Shown: positions 20,340 to 33,195, numbered from the stretch's first letter. The stretch is 64,000 nucleotides of DNA from Diphasiastrum complanatum (GCA_029204225.1 CM055099.1:58725982-58789981); one strand, 5' to 3'. Notes: generated from the letters alone by a model not told the origin. A program made the numbers and translations.

Positions 20340-21249
20340 TGTTGTAAAGATGACTCGGGTGCATCCAGCGTGCCCTGTAAGACTCTAAGGGATGACACTC
20401 TCTAAGGTCCCAGAGCAAGTTAGAACGTCAAGGAATGAGCCTCCGACCTATGGTGAGCCAGTCAAGTAGTCACAAGTCATGAGCTAGCTCTAGAGCTCGA
20501 GTCATGGCCTAGTCAAGAAGATTTTGCTGCCGAGACGGCTCTCGGGACCCATGTCCGGGAGCCAGACTGATTCTTCCAGGCTTGCTAGGCTTAATCAACA
20601 AAATAAAAACTAAGTCCTAAAAAGCGTGCTTTACCAGGAAGCACTATGTTTCAAACCAGAGGGGGTGCGCCGAATCACAACAGAACTATAGGGGGAGTCC
20701 GACAGACAAAAACTTGGGCAGCTCAACCAGCTCCAGGAATCCAGTCGCCAGGTCTCAGCTCCCTCTACCAGCACGAGCCAGGCACAATGCCCAGCACGTG
20801 TTGGTGGCCCTGAGACCAGTCAGTCTATGTATGAATGTAACCTCTTTCAAATCTAATAAAGCTGATCCTTGGGGATGATTACCATTTTGGTTTCGCCTCC
20901 GGGACTGGTCCAAGTGGAAGGACCTTACTACAACCTTTTTGCGTTGCTGGTGCCTAAGGGTCCATGTCACCGACGTGTGGCTTGTGGCTATGCCAATTGG
21001 TCAGTTTGGCGACCACTATGCCTTGGGTTTCATGTGTGGCTTGTCTTTGTCTCTGCTTGTCTTTTGGGGACGGATTTTGAGTCGGCTTTCGGGTTGGTTG
21101 GGATTCTAGTTTTCTAAAGTCTGAATGGTTAAGCTTGTTACATTTCTGAGTTGGCTTTTATGTAAGTGCATGATGGATGAATGCTAGACTTAAGCGCGTA
21201 TTGGAAAAACCACTCAAGTCCCAACGCCCTTTGAGGCGCCAGCACAACA
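20340..21249 (+). repeat. 3' LTR of the gag-protease element
   Basis: 910 bp, colinear with 16215-17123, starting TGTTGTAAAGATGACTCG and ending AGCACAACA. Followed by the ATTGA duplication at 21250-21254. Confidence 0.9.
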
Positions 21250-21254
21250 ATTGA
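21250..21254. other. Target-site duplication, right (ATTGA)
   Basis: Same five bases as 16210-16214, directly after the CA of the second LTR. Confidence 0.85.
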
Positions 21255-21398
21255 TCCTATCTGGACCTGGATCTCTCTTGGATCTTGTTGAATCTTCTCT
21301 GATCTTGCTAGATCTGGTTGAATCTTGGTGGATCTAGTTTGATCTGTCTTGATTCTCCTAGATCTGGCTGTGATGGCCATCAGCAACCTGGATCTGTC

Positions 21399-22562
21399 TC
21401 ACTGATGTGGCCAGTACTTGTGCAATCGACTACCATTGATGGGTGTGCCAAAGGGTGTCCCATGTAGCCTCTCCAGGTTCATGGCTCCATGATTAAGAAT
21501 CTCTTTGATCTGATAAGGACCTTCGCTTGTGAGCTTTAATTTCCCTTTGATCTCCTTGGTCTTATACATCACGACTAGATCTCTGGATCGAAGATCTTTC
21601 TTTTGTAACCTGCAATCATGCCATGCTTTGCATCTTTCTTTTTCAACTGCCAGTGTATGCACAACTAGTAAGTGTGTTTCATAGAGATTATACAAAGCTT
21701 CGTGGCATAATTGTAGAGATCTGGACTCATCAAGACATTGCATCATGGCAATCCTTAAAGAGAGTACCAAAAACTCCACTGGCATTATAGCATCCTGACC
21801 ATAAACCAATTGAAATGGCATTTGATCAGTGCTCCCCTTATATATTGTCCTGAATGCCCACATAGCAACATGTAATCTGTGTTCCCAATCCGATCTGCTA
21901 GCTTCAACTATTTTTGTGAGTACGCTACACAGGATCTTATTGGATGACTCTGCTTGCCCATTACCGTGAGGATAATAAGGCATATTGGTTCTATGGATCA
22001 CAAAGAATTCCTCCAACAGGACCTTGATGGTCTCGTTGATAAAATAACTCTTGCGATCACTGACCATCTCCACTGGGCATCCAAAGCACACAATGATATT
22101 TTCATAAAGAAACTTGGCAGTAGTCCTAGCATCAGCTTCTCTTACTGCCTTGGCTTCGACCCACTTAGTGAGTTAGTCCATGGCCATGATTATATATCGG
22201 GCTTGGGTACTTCTTGTTGTAGGGTGAATTGGACCAATATAATTCAATACCCACTTTTCAAATGGTGCTTGGGCTAAGACCGGGTGTAGAAGGTTATAAA
22301 ATAATCTTGTTGGTCTCCTTGCCCTTTGACACACATCGCATTTCCTCAAGTATTCCTCTGTATCCTTATGAATCATTGGCGATTGCCGGATCTTGCAAAC
22401 TGTAATGTCGGATGCAAAACGGCCTTCACCCATGTCTTCATGTGAGAGCAAAATGATTTGGGTGGCCTCATGAGAAAGAATACATCGCCGAAGGATCCCA
22501 TCTGGTCCTCTTCGGTACAATTGGCCAACAATCAGCTGATAAGGTCTAGCTTTCAAGATCAA
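21399..22562 (-). pseudogene. Gypsy integrase fragment
   Basis: Two open segments (22562-22173 and 22091-21399) give an integrase: LLSHEDMGEGRF ... CDVCQRARR (zinc region), WVLNYIGPIHPTTRS (first catalytic Asp replaced by Asn), VSDRKSYFINETIK (second Asp kept) and HGNGQAESSNK (Glu kept). A basic C-terminal part with LTSEGPYQIKEI follows. Between the segments a frame break at about 22092-22172 removes open continuity. The sequence differs clearly from the integrase at 2250-3430, so it is another Gypsy element, of which RT and gag are not in view. The gag-protease element at 16215-21249 is inserted just downstream of it. Confidence 0.85.
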
Positions 22563-22639
22563 CTTCTGTTGTTCCGCCTTTGTCTGGTTGGCCCTGCATA
22601 TGTGACCTTACAAACAACACTGGGACACAGGATGCAAGC

Positions 22640-24071
<1,432 letters not shown>

Positions 24072-24362
24072 TAGGGTTTTGTGATTTCCCTCTTTAAAGA
24101 ACCAGAGGACATTTAGGTGTACTAAGTGCAAATTGCTGCTCACCATTAGATTGACAGTTCAAAATGTGCACAGATCTTGGCCATTGGAAAGACTAACAAC
24201 TTTCCCACCATTTAAAAACAAAAAAATTCTAATAAGTGGGGTCTTCTATCATAGTAAGGCATTTTATTTGGCCCCGACTAGTAAATAAGGTTAGTACGCG
24301 ACATTTGCATTCTATAGAGGTTTGCAAAATGAAGAGAGTGATATATGTACATAACAGAGCCC

Positions 24363-24516
<154 letters not shown>

Positions 24517-25147
24517 AGAGAAAGGGAGAGTGAGAGTGGAGGTTAGCTCAGTTGCTCATTTTACTTGCTAAAGGAGAAACTTTAATTATAGAAAACAAGA
24601 GAAGAGCATGAACTTGAAAGCAAGAGCAAATAACAACAAGAGCAATAGCAAGCATTGAATAGCAAATGAGAATGCTTCTCTTCCAAAATTGGTAGAGCTT
24701 TCTGCTTCTCATTAAGCATGCAAATAGAGTACAAATGGTGTCTTTTTATAAATGGGAAAGGTCCCAAAATCCTATTGGCTAAAATTCACATTGATCCTAT
24801 CCATTCATCTTAAATCCAACTTGATCCAAGGGTCCACAAAAAGTATATTAGAAATCACAAGATTCATGTGAGTCCAAAATTGGACCTTGCTCTAAAAAAG
24901 TAGACTCTAAGTTCTAACTTGACTTTGGGCCTCAAGTTTTATTTTAATTACAAAGGGCCCAAGTCTATTATTTTTATTTACATTCATTTTTTAATGCTCA
25001 CTGGGCCGTGGACTTATACGTACAGGAAGCCATGCCCTCGCAACACATTTATTACTGAATTTATTTATTTGCTCGCGTTGTGTTGGGAATACCCCCAACA
25101 TTTCAATCCAGGGATTCAACTGCAGAATATCGACACTGACTCAGACA

Positions 25148-26180
25148 ATGAGTCAGAACCTCAATGAGTCAACTCACATCAAAGGACCGAAGTTCAACCC
25201 AGAAGGTCAAACAGGTCCAGATAGCTTCCATCCAGATTTATGGATGATCCGGCCTGCTACTTTGTGCAGGAACCAACCACCGTTTCTGAGGCTATGTCTA
25301 CTCCTGATGCTGACCAGTGGAAAGCAGCGATGGACACCGAATTTGATTCTCTGATGGAGAATCAAACATGGATAGTCACTGAGTTGCCAAAGGACCGAAA
25401 CCCAATTCCATGCAAATGGATATTCAAGGTGAAGTACGATGCTAAAGGAAGGCTAAATCGTTACAAGGCCAAGCTAGTCGCCAAAGGCTTTTCCCAGATT
25501 TCAGATATGGATTATTCAGAAACCTTTAGCCCAGTTGTCAAACATGCTTCGATCCGCCTACTCCTCTCCTTTGCAGCCGCAACAGACCTTGAAGGCCACC
25601 ATATGCATTGGAAAGCACTAACAGAGGTCATGAAGTACATCCAAGCAACAAAAACTCTCAACATCTGCTACGGAGGCAACCACACTGCCAACATCCTTGA
25701 AGCCTACACAGATGCGGATTGGGTAGGAGATGTCGACACCAGAAAATCAACTTTTGGATTTCTATTTTTATACAACCAAGGCCCAATCTCATGGAACAGC
25801 CAGAAGCAGACCTCATTTGCATTATCATCAACGAAATCCGAATACAGAGCTGCCACAAATGCAACCAAAGAGACAATCTGGCTAAGGCAACCGCTTGCAG
25901 ACATCAACCTTGCAGAAACACTTCCTACAACAATCTATTGTAACAATCAAAGCACAATAGCGTTATCTCTCAGTCCAACCTTTCACTCTTGAAACAAATA
26001 TATCGAAATCAGGTATCATTACCTTAGAGAGAAAATGCATAGCAAGGAAGTAGCATTGGTTTTCTGTAGAACAAACTACATGGCAGTAGATTACTTCACA
26101 AAGGCTCTATCAAAGGAGCAATATCTCGAATTTAACGATATGTTAAATCTGAAGATCAAGGGTTTTCAAGATCCACATTA
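25148..26180 (+). pseudogene. Copia 1: RT-RNase H with an internal deletion
   Basis: The frame 25240-25992 starts within the Copia RT: WKAAMDTEFDSLMENQTW, then PCKWIFKVKYDAKGRLNRYK, LVAKGFSQ and YSETFSPVVK. Directly after LLLSFAAATDLE it jumps to the RNase H domain (HWKALTEVMKYIQATK, YTDADWVGDVDTRKSTFG, SSTKSEYRAATNATKE). The central RT with the YVDD box is therefore missing, yet the frame stays open. A TGA at 25990 interrupts the last part, which continues NKYIEIRYHYLREKM and AVDYFTKALSKEQ to a stop before the polypurine tract. gag, protease and integrase are absent. The copy is a non-functional 3' remnant. Confidence 0.85.
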
Positions 26181-26188
26181 AGGGGGAG
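26180..26188 (+). other. Polypurine tract of Copia 1
   Basis: AAGGGGGAG right after the end of the RNase H frame and right before a TGTTAG LTR start. Confidence 0.8.
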
Positions 26189-26955
26189 TGTTAGATTTCT
26201 TATGCTCAGCCTTAAACAAATTGTCCAAGTAATGAGCATCCTGAAAACCGAAGGCTGAAAACATGTTTCGAACCTTCACATTTTTTCCCTTTGAGATTTC
26301 TTTTGCCTTAAATATTTTTAAGACACCTTTGCCTTTTTCGCACCTTCACGAAAAATGTGACACAGTGGCCAGAATGTCTTGGAATCCATTTTAGGCCCAC
26401 CTTCATCTTTTTTACATTTTTCTCTGCCTTCGCTCTAGAGGCACCTTTGGGATTTACATACCTTCAATGTAAGGAACCTTCGGATTTTTTTGGATTTTTT
26501 TGGGTTTTTGCTACATTGGCAGACCGACGTTGCCAATTTATCATCAACTTTAAAAACAGCTGGACAACTAAATATCCTAATGGCAGTTACCAGCTTTGTA
26601 CATATACAAAACTAGAGTAAATGGCATTTAAGGCTTATAAGATATTTGTCTCTCGACACTTGCAAATATATATATACTAGCTGAATCAAGCTATGTGAGT
26701 GTTCTTTTTCAATCAGAGTTATCTGTAGCCAGCGTTATCACGCTCAGCAAGCTGAAGTTATTACTTCAAGTCATTGTACTCACTGCTGATATTAATCAGA
26801 GTGCATTTTTTTGTCTTACTACTATATTGTTCACTTGCGTAATTTGTATGAATCATTCTTCTTGAATATTTCTGCTACTAACTGTTGCGTTTCCATTCCT
26901 ACACACCTACACTCAAAGCTTTGAGTTTCCACTGCCAATCATCCCCACATTTTAC
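26189..26955 (+). repeat. 3' LTR of Copia 1
   Basis: Starts TGTTAGATTTCTTATGC after the polypurine tract and contains a TATATATATA promoter-like stretch near 26670. Its exact right end is uncertain: sequence shared with the Copia 2 LTR begins at 26960. No 5' partner is in the window. Confidence 0.6.
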
Positions 26956-26959
26956 GACA

Positions 26960-27510
26960 AGGTAGGCTTGTAAATAGGGTTTTGACACTTGTGTTAATGT
27001 AATTTGATGAGTGATCAAGTCAAAGTGTTGGCTTTGGTCAAGGGATCCAATAGAAATTGAGAAATCTTCAAGAAGGGTCCAATAGAATTGCAAGAATGAT
27101 GCATCAGTCATCCAATAGTATTAGCGAGGCTAGGAATAGGGGTCCAATAGCATGCAAGGAGGATTCTCCATGAGTTTCATATGTACTTCACTTTGGAATC
27201 ACAATCTAAGTTAAGTTTTGTGTCAAATATTGTGTATTGTGAGATTTGCTTGTTTTACATTCTCTATTTACCTGAATCTAAATTAGCTCTATTCTCTCTC
27301 TACCTGAGGAGAGGAGCTTAAGTTTACTTAGTTTTTTCAAGGATCACTTTGTTTCAAGTATATGTACTTTGGTTATCAACATATGCATCTATGCCTTAGT
27401 TTTTTTATTCTAGATCTTGGAATTCAATCTAGCATCCATCGACAAGTGCGTAAGCTTGCTTAGGAGATCACACACACTTTAGGGCATTCCCACACGTGTG
27501 AAACTTCACA
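26960..27510 (+). repeat. 5' LTR of Copia 2, left-truncated
   Basis: Matches 31302-31571 from AGGTAGGCTTGTAAATAGGG onward and ends ACTTCACA at the primer site. It contains CACACGTGTG at about 27491. Confidence 0.85.
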
Positions 27511-27522
27511 TGGTATCAGAGC
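27511..27522 (+). other. Primer binding site of Copia 2
   Basis: TGGTATCAGAGC, a perfect match to the usual initiator-Met primer site, immediately after the LTR end. Confidence 0.95.
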
Positions 27523-28207
27523 CTACCTAAGCTCTTCATGCTTGTGTAAATTAAATTTTCAAAGATTCCTTGAAAATCTAGATCTAGAGAGACTAGTTTG
27601 CATCTCCCATGCTATCTCAAGCAAAATTGGATCAAAAGGGTTCATAATCATAAGGATTGAATCATTTTTGATATTTATGGATTTCCCTGCTCAGACACGT
27701 GTGAAGGACAGCCCAATTCAATTTGGTGGTTCTCTTCCATGTGTGATCCAAAATTAGTGCTTGATAGCTAGTTTCAAAGCTATTTGAGCTAGTTTGTATA
27801 GCAATTGACTTCATAGTGATTGGATATCCCATTCAAAAGTTATAGTCAATTGCATCAAGGTGGGTAGGGCACCCGACCTAGTTGGACACTTTTATTTATG
27901 ACTCTATCATGCTTGTTTGATCAAAAATCTCAATTCTAGGCTTGCCAATCACATTTCCTTGAGATCTACTTATCAATTTGAGGTCATAGCCACATTATTT
28001 CATACAATTGGATTGCATTTGAGTGATTTGTGGTGATTTGGAGTGTTTCACATGTGCCAAAGTTTGCTTGACCAAAACTTAGTCCATACTTCATCAATTG
28101 AGGTGAGAGTGATCTAGATCAAGAGAGATTGGAAAGCTAGTGAGGTCCATATCTCACGTTGTTGCAAGATCTTGCATCGGAGTTGGTAGCACACCCTTAT
28201 TGAATCC

Positions 28208-28208
<1 letters not shown>

Positions 28209-28300
<92 letters not shown>
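28209..28300. repeat. (AG)n microsatellite in the Copia 2 leader, 92 bp
   Basis: Perfect AG repeats about 40 bp before the gag start codon of Copia 2. Confidence 0.95.
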
Positions 28301-28301
<1 letters not shown>

Positions 28302-28342
28302 AACATTATCTTGTCCAATTCACAAGGAGTCTTCACTATTAC

Positions 28343-28835
28343 ATGGCATCTATGGGTTCCTATCTATTGGAATCTAGCGAGAGACTATCTACTTTCAATT
28401 TTGCTATTTGGAAGTTGAGGATAGAGTCAATCCTAACACTCCAATATGTGATGGACATTGTAATTGGGATTGAGGAGGAGCCTCAAGTCCTTCAAGAAGT
28501 ACAAAAGTACAAGAAGAGAGCTAGGATGGCTCTCCACTTCATCAAAATGAATGTCTCTAATGAGATTTTGAGAGAGATTGGTGATTGCAACTCGGCCAAG
28601 CAAGCTTGGGATACTCTCAAAGCCATTTATGAAGCCAAAAATACCGCTAGGCTCCTCACTCTTAGAAATCAATTCTTCCAAAGTTCTCAAAAGAGTGATG
28701 AGAGTCCCACTAATTAAGTGTTGAGAGTGAAAGATACTCATAGGGAGCTTGCTTGCATTCGAGGATCTATAAATCAAAGTGACCTAGTCCAAGTCATACT
28801 TAATGGCTTGAGAGATGTAAGAGTGCAAAATTGAA
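28343..28835 (+). pseudogene. Copia 2 Gag
   Basis: Starting at an ATG at 28343, the frame carries a Copia-type Gag N-terminus: LSTFNFAIWKLRIESILT, then RARMALHFIKMNVSNEILRE and AKQAWDTLKAIYEAKNT, ending with a TAA at 28715-28717. The same phase then continues as VLRVKDTHRELACIRGS ... LVQVILNGLRD to about 28830, after which the sequence jumps into protease-region sequence. The zinc knuckle is not present, so it was deleted. Gag forms the particle that carries the RNA. Confidence 0.8.
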
Positions 28836-29444
28836 GGATTAGGGACTATTCCCTTGAAGCTTGCATCATCAAAAGTTCTATCTCTTGAAAAGGTTGTTTT
28901 TGTTCCCAAGATTACAAGGAATCTTATAAGTGTTGGCAAATTACTTGATGGTGACCTTGATGTTAATTTCCATATTGACAATTGTGTGATCAAGAAGGAT
29001 GGTGAGCATACGGATCTAGATATGGAGGAATCTACAAATTAAACCCAAGAGAGAGTGCAAAATCTCTTGAGGTTGCTTATGTATCCAAGTCTTAAAAGGA
29101 GGATGATCACACAAGATGCACATTTCTTCTTTCTTCAAGATTTATGGTGCATAATTATTTCCTATTATTCAAAGCATATGTTGAGATGGAATTCTCATTG
29201 AAGATCAAAGCTTTGAGGAGTGATGGTGCTCTTGGAGGAAATACACCATATGAAATATTATTCAAGAAGCCTAAGGTTGATCACCTTAATGTCTTTGGAG
29301 GTTCTTGCTTTGCACATATTCCCTTGGAAACAAGGAAGAAGGACGATCCATGCTCTAGCAAAGGGATCATGGTTGGATATTTATCCACCAAAAAGGCTTG
29401 TAAAGTCTTTGTGATCTCTACTTCTCAAGTGATTTAAAGTAGAG
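28836..29444 (+). pseudogene. Copia 2 protease-integrase remnants, internally deleted
   Basis: 28854-29042 matches the region after the Copia protease (SKVLSLEKVVFVPKITRNLI, SVGKLL), which Copia 5 carries at the start of its frame. 29144-29437 begins with the integrase segment FSLKIKALRSDGALGG and jumps at once to NTPYEILFKKPKVDHLNVFG, the end of the integrase. The zinc-binding part, two catalytic residues and most of the core are missing. A TAA at 29435 stands where Copia 5 has Glu. Confidence 0.8.
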
Positions 29445-30359
29445 ATGCTATATTCCATGAAGATCAACATCCATCATTTGAAGGAGCCAAGATCAAGTCA
29501 CCTCAAGATCCATCACCTATCATGCCTGTTGAAGACCATCAAGACTTGTTGGGGTCAAGATTTGAGGAGTCTCCTCAAATTTACATGCCTAGGAGGACAT
29601 CTAGAGAGATATCCGAGCCTAAGAGGCTTTCTTATGATGACAAAGGCAAGCAAGTGGAGTTTGATTCCACCAATTTTGCATATTTCATCTCACATGAAGA
29701 GCCAAAGGATGTTGAAGAGGCACTCAATACCAAGGAGTGGTATGATGCCATGAAGCAAGAATAGAAAGCCTTGATCATAAACAACACTTGGGAGCTTGTG
29801 GATCCTCCATCCAACAAGCACATCATTGGATCCAAGTGGGTATTTCGAATCAAGTATAATCAAGATGACACTATCAACAAGGCAAGATTATTTGCCAAGG
29901 GATTTGCTCCAATCCATGGAATTGGTTATGAGGAGAGCTTTGCACCCGTGGCAAAGATGGTAACAATAAGGATTCTTATATCTCTTGCTACTTATTTCAA
30001 GTGGAAGGTGTTCTAATTAGATGTTTCCAATGCATTTCTCAATGGCTATCTTCAAGTAAGAAATCTATATGGAGCAACTTCAAGGATTCATCAAGGATGA
30101 ATCAAAAGTGTGCTTGCTTTTCAAGAGTCTTTATGGACTCAAGAAAGCACCAAGATCTTGGTATGAGAGACTTAACTCTTTTCTCATCTCACTTGGATTC
30201 ACTCTTAGTGACTATGATCCTTCCATGTATATCAAGTTTATTGCTAGTAATATTGTTATTCTTCTCATTTATGTAGATGACAATATCCTATGTGGAAGTA
30301 GAATCAAATTGGTTGAAGAGACCAAAATAGCACTTGGAAAAGAGTTATGCAAGATCTAG
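29445..30359 (+). pseudogene. Copia 2 reverse transcriptase
   Basis: Segments 29522-29764, 29771-30016 and 30069-30359 form one RT. The marks are NTKEWYDAMKQE, IIGSKWVFRIKYNQD, ESFAPVAKMVTIRIL, KSLYGLKKAPRSWYERL and the active-site box LIYVDDNIL, with both Asp residues kept. Breaks are a TAG at 29762, a stop at the KVF/LDVSNAF junction (about 30014), a two-codon loss after DTINK, and a frame change near 30055. Copia 5 gives an uninterrupted relative for comparison. Confidence 0.85.
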
Positions 30360-31117
30360 GAGAGATCCATTACATATTAGGCCCAGGGATTGACTTTCAT
30401 GATGATTATGCTTTTAATTGTCAATCTAGATATGCTTTTGCTATGTTGAAAAAAAATTATATGGAAGCTTGTAACGGCATTGACACACCTATGGAGCACA
30501 TTGTAAAAGATCCTAATGAAGGTGATGAAAGATCCTTCGAGGACATCACACTTTTTAGGACTCTTATTGGCTCCTTGATATGGCTGCACAAGTTGAGCCA
30601 ATCTATGCAAGATCCAAAGATCCAACATTGGAAGATGGCCAAGAGGGTGCTAAGGTATATACCTTCATCAGATCATTATGGCTTACGTTACAAGAGTGAA
30701 GATTTATCTATCATTGGCTACTCGGATTCGGATTTTGCAAGCGATAAGATGGACCGAAAGTCCACAAGTGCATATACTATATTTTTTGGAGGAAATCTCA
30801 TATCTTGGCTTTCCAAAAAGCAAGATACTATCTCTTTTTCTTCTTGTGAGGCCGAGTATAAAGCACTCACTCCATCAACAAAAGAAGTGCTTTGGATTAA
30901 GAGGATTCTATTGAGCTAAAGTGCATAAAAGAGGAGGAGCTACCATTGCTATATTGTGATAATATCTCGGCCCAAGCACTTGTAAATAATCCAATTTCTC
31001 ATGCAAGAAGCAAGCATATAGAAGTGGCACACCACTTTGTGAGAGAGAATCTTATTGGAGGAGAGATCCATTTGGAGCATATTGATTCATCATCTTGTAT
31101 TGCCGAGATATCTTTTT
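30347..31117 (+). pseudogene. Copia 2 RNase H
   Basis: From QDLGEIHYILG the frame runs through DTPMEHIVKDPNEGDERS, SDSDFASDKMDRKSTSAYTI and FSSCEAEYKALTPSTKEVLW, with the acidic catalytic positions visible. Compared with Copia 5 it lacks the TRPDLS segment after SLIWL, and it overlaps the RT frame by a shift. After the stop at 30917 another phase continues CIKEEELPLLYCDN to about 31110, ending at the polypurine tract. Confidence 0.85.
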
Positions 31118-31125
31118 AGGAGGAG
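31116..31125 (+). other. Polypurine tract of Copia 2
   Basis: TAGGAGGAG directly before the TGTGAAAATC start of the 3' LTR; the same tract precedes the 3' LTR of Copia 5. Confidence 0.75.
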
Positions 31126-31571
31126 TGTGAAAATCATAAAAAGTTATCTATCATAGCTTTACGGGTCTTCTAGGTTTTTATGTCAAGCTTCTTTGTGTAG
31201 AATTGTGATAGGGCCAAAAATTGGCATAGATGGCAAATTGGTCAAATCTACATGTAATGCCACTATTGAGTCAAAAGTGAGTTACGATGCAATCTTGAGC
31301 TAGGTAGGCTTGTAAATAGGGTTTTGACACTTGTGTTAATGTAATTTGATGAGTGATCAAGTCAAAGTGTTGGCTTTGGTCAGGGGGTCCAATAGGAATT
31401 GAAAAATCTTCAAGAAGGGTCCAATAGAATTGCAAGAAGGATGCATCACTCATCCAATAACATTAGAGAGCCTAGGAATAGGGGTCCAATAGCATGCAAG
31501 GAGGATTCTCGACGAGTTTCATATGTACTTCACTTTGGAATCATAATCTAAGTTAAGTTTTGAGTCAAATA
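31126..31571 (+). repeat. 3' LTR of Copia 2, right-truncated
   Basis: Starts TGTGAAAATCAT and matches the 5' LTR up to the word GAGTCAAATA at 31571, then switches abruptly to the 3' LTR of the opposite element. Confidence 0.85.
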
Positions 31572-31790
31572 CCCTAAAATAGCCCTAATATGAAAGCTTC
31601 TAGATACCTCACCAAAAACTTAAAAATAAGGGACTAGTTTCAATGTATCTCACTAACCAATAGTAGTAGCTCCAAATTTGACCTTATCTAGTTATATAAT
31701 TGTTAAAAATAGTAAGGACACTATTTTTAGGCCTTATTGACATTAATAAATGTATCTCTAAGTTTAAATTTCACTTTGACATTTTTCACA
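31571..31790 (-). repeat. 3' LTR of Copia 3, truncated
   Basis: 220 bp matching the start of the 5' LTR (36366-36623), without a 37-bp insert present there. It starts TGTGAAAAATGTC on the minus strand after the purine tract GAAGAGGAAG (31791-31800) and is cut at 31571. Confidence 0.85.
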
Positions 31791-31800
31791 CTTCCTCTTC

Positions 31801-32517
31801 AACTAGTTTTAGCATAGGTTTAACCACACTAATTTTATCCATCTTAAGAAAGAATTACATCCTAAGAATATACCTTATTTCTATGGTTTTATAATAACTT
31901 TCATAATTGATATAGAGAATAGTGTCCACATTGGATGCTTCACTATTTCTTACATCAAGATGTAACTGGAACATGACGAACATATAGAATGTAAATGTAA
32001 TAATTCCTCCATGCTTCCAACTTTGAACTCTCTGAAAAAAAATAGCAACCAAACAATAATCACAACCAATGCGCGCATGTCTCCTCCATCTTTGTCCTTT
32101 CTTGCTATGTTTCCACCATGAAAATCCATGAATGAGCCTCCATCTCCATCATGCCACAAGATATCATCAACCCTTCATGACTTGATTATGAATAAGTGAT
32201 ATAATGAGCCTCCTTTAGATTCATTTCCATTAGTAAAACCATACAAGAATTCTAGTACAACTCCAACATCAAAATAATGCAAAACAATGTAGCTAGTCTC
32301 ACCATATCTTGACAATTTGCACACATTCACATGAAATTGCTCAAACAAAGTAAAGTAAACTTGAACAACACTTCCTTAATGCTCCCTTGACATTCTTGAG
32401 TCTTCAATAACTTGCAAAAATAGATCCAAAGTATCTTTGCCACTTGACTTCCCTTTAATGCTCTTGACTAGCTCCAAATTGCCACCTTTCCTTTTGTGTA
32501 GTTGAAGCCCTTTGAGA
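31801..32517. other. Non-coding 3' part of Copia 3
   Basis: No coding sequence recognised; occupies the place where RT and RNase H would be encoded in a complete Copia element. Confidence 0.5.
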
Positions 32518-33097
32518 TCAACCTCTTGATCTTCCACTTGCATCATCTAGACAAGAAGATGAACCAAAACATGTGATTAAATCGAAGTTTCTACCTTCAG
32601 TTTGTTTACCCTTCTCAGCATATGTAATCCTAGATGGCTTTTGTATTTCCCTTGAGAATCTTCTTAGAACTTGACTTGGAGAGGCATCTCCACCATCAGC
32701 ATCCAAAGGACCATCTTCATCACCACCAAAAATATCAGATTGATCATCATCAACAACTTCAAGCTTATCCACATTCTCCAGTCCAAAGACAACATCCTTA
32801 GAAATGCGAACTTTCTTTGACTTAGGAATGTGAACCCTATAAGCTTTCCTTACTTCCCTATTGCCAACATATATTCCCTTCAAGAATCCAGAAGATGAGT
32901 TGACATAGCAAGTACTACCAAAGATCTTCAAATGCTCCATCCTTGGATTCTTACCAAAAAGAACCTCAAATGAACTCTTACCATCCAAGTCTTTATTTGA
33001 GTACCTATTGCAAAACAAGTTAGCGCACATCAAAGCTTCACCCCAAATGAATCCAAGTCCTTATTTGAGTACCTATTGCAAAACAAGTTAGCACACA
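32518..33097 (-). pseudogene. Copia 3 integrase C-terminal part
   Basis: The frame 33033-32518 repeats CANLFCNRYSNKDLDGKSSF and continues VLFGKNPRMEHLKIFGSTCY, KGIYVGNREVRKAYRVHIP and an acidic linker (DDDQSDIFGGDEDGP). This is the usual end of a Copia integrase and the linker toward RT. It is out of phase with the upstream frame because of the 68-bp tandem triplication at 32990-33195. The frame ends without reaching RT. Confidence 0.85.
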
Positions 33098-33195
33098 TCA
33101 AAGCTTCACCCCAAATGAATCCAAGTCTTTATTTGAGTACCTATTGCAAAACAAGTTAGCACACATCAAAGCTTCACCCCAAAATGACTTAGGAA
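32990..33195. repeat. 68-bp tandem triplication inside the integrase frame
   Basis: A unit starting GTACCTATTGCAAAACAAG occurs at 33001, 33069 and 33137, period exactly 68, with very few differences. Since 68 is not a multiple of three, each extra copy shifts the reading frame. Confidence 0.95.

Larger units (their letters stand above)
16215..21249 (+). mobile_element. Non-autonomous LTR retrotransposon carrying only gag and protease
   Basis: A structurally complete element of 5,035 bp. Two LTRs of about 910 bp (16215-17123 and 20340-21249) start TGTTGTAAA and end CAACA. They are flanked by the 5-bp target duplication ATTGA (16210-16214 and 21250-21254). A Met-type primer site follows the first LTR and a polypurine tract precedes the second. 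Between them lie a hairpin-rich leader, a gag frame with stops, and a protease; there is no RT, RNase H or integrase and no space for them. This is the layout of TR-GAG-type elements, which must use enzymes of an autonomous partner. The two LTRs differ at many positions (roughly a tenth by eye, mostly transitions), so the insertion is not recent. Confidence 0.9.
26960..31571 (+). mobile_element. Copia 2: Ty1/Copia element, both LTRs truncated
   Basis: A partial 5' LTR (26960-27510), primer site, long leader with an (AG)n tract, gag, protease and integrase remnants, RT, RNase H, polypurine tract and a partial 3' LTR (31126-31571) are present in order. The coding part is closely related to Copia 5 (48.9-51.9 kb), but carries stops, frame changes and internal deletions. 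The 5' LTR lacks about its first 176 bp; the 3' LTR lacks its last part. Confidence 0.9.

Noticed and set aside
25658-25907. Minus-strand frames opposite Copia 1
   Set aside because: Antisense shadows of the RNase H frame.
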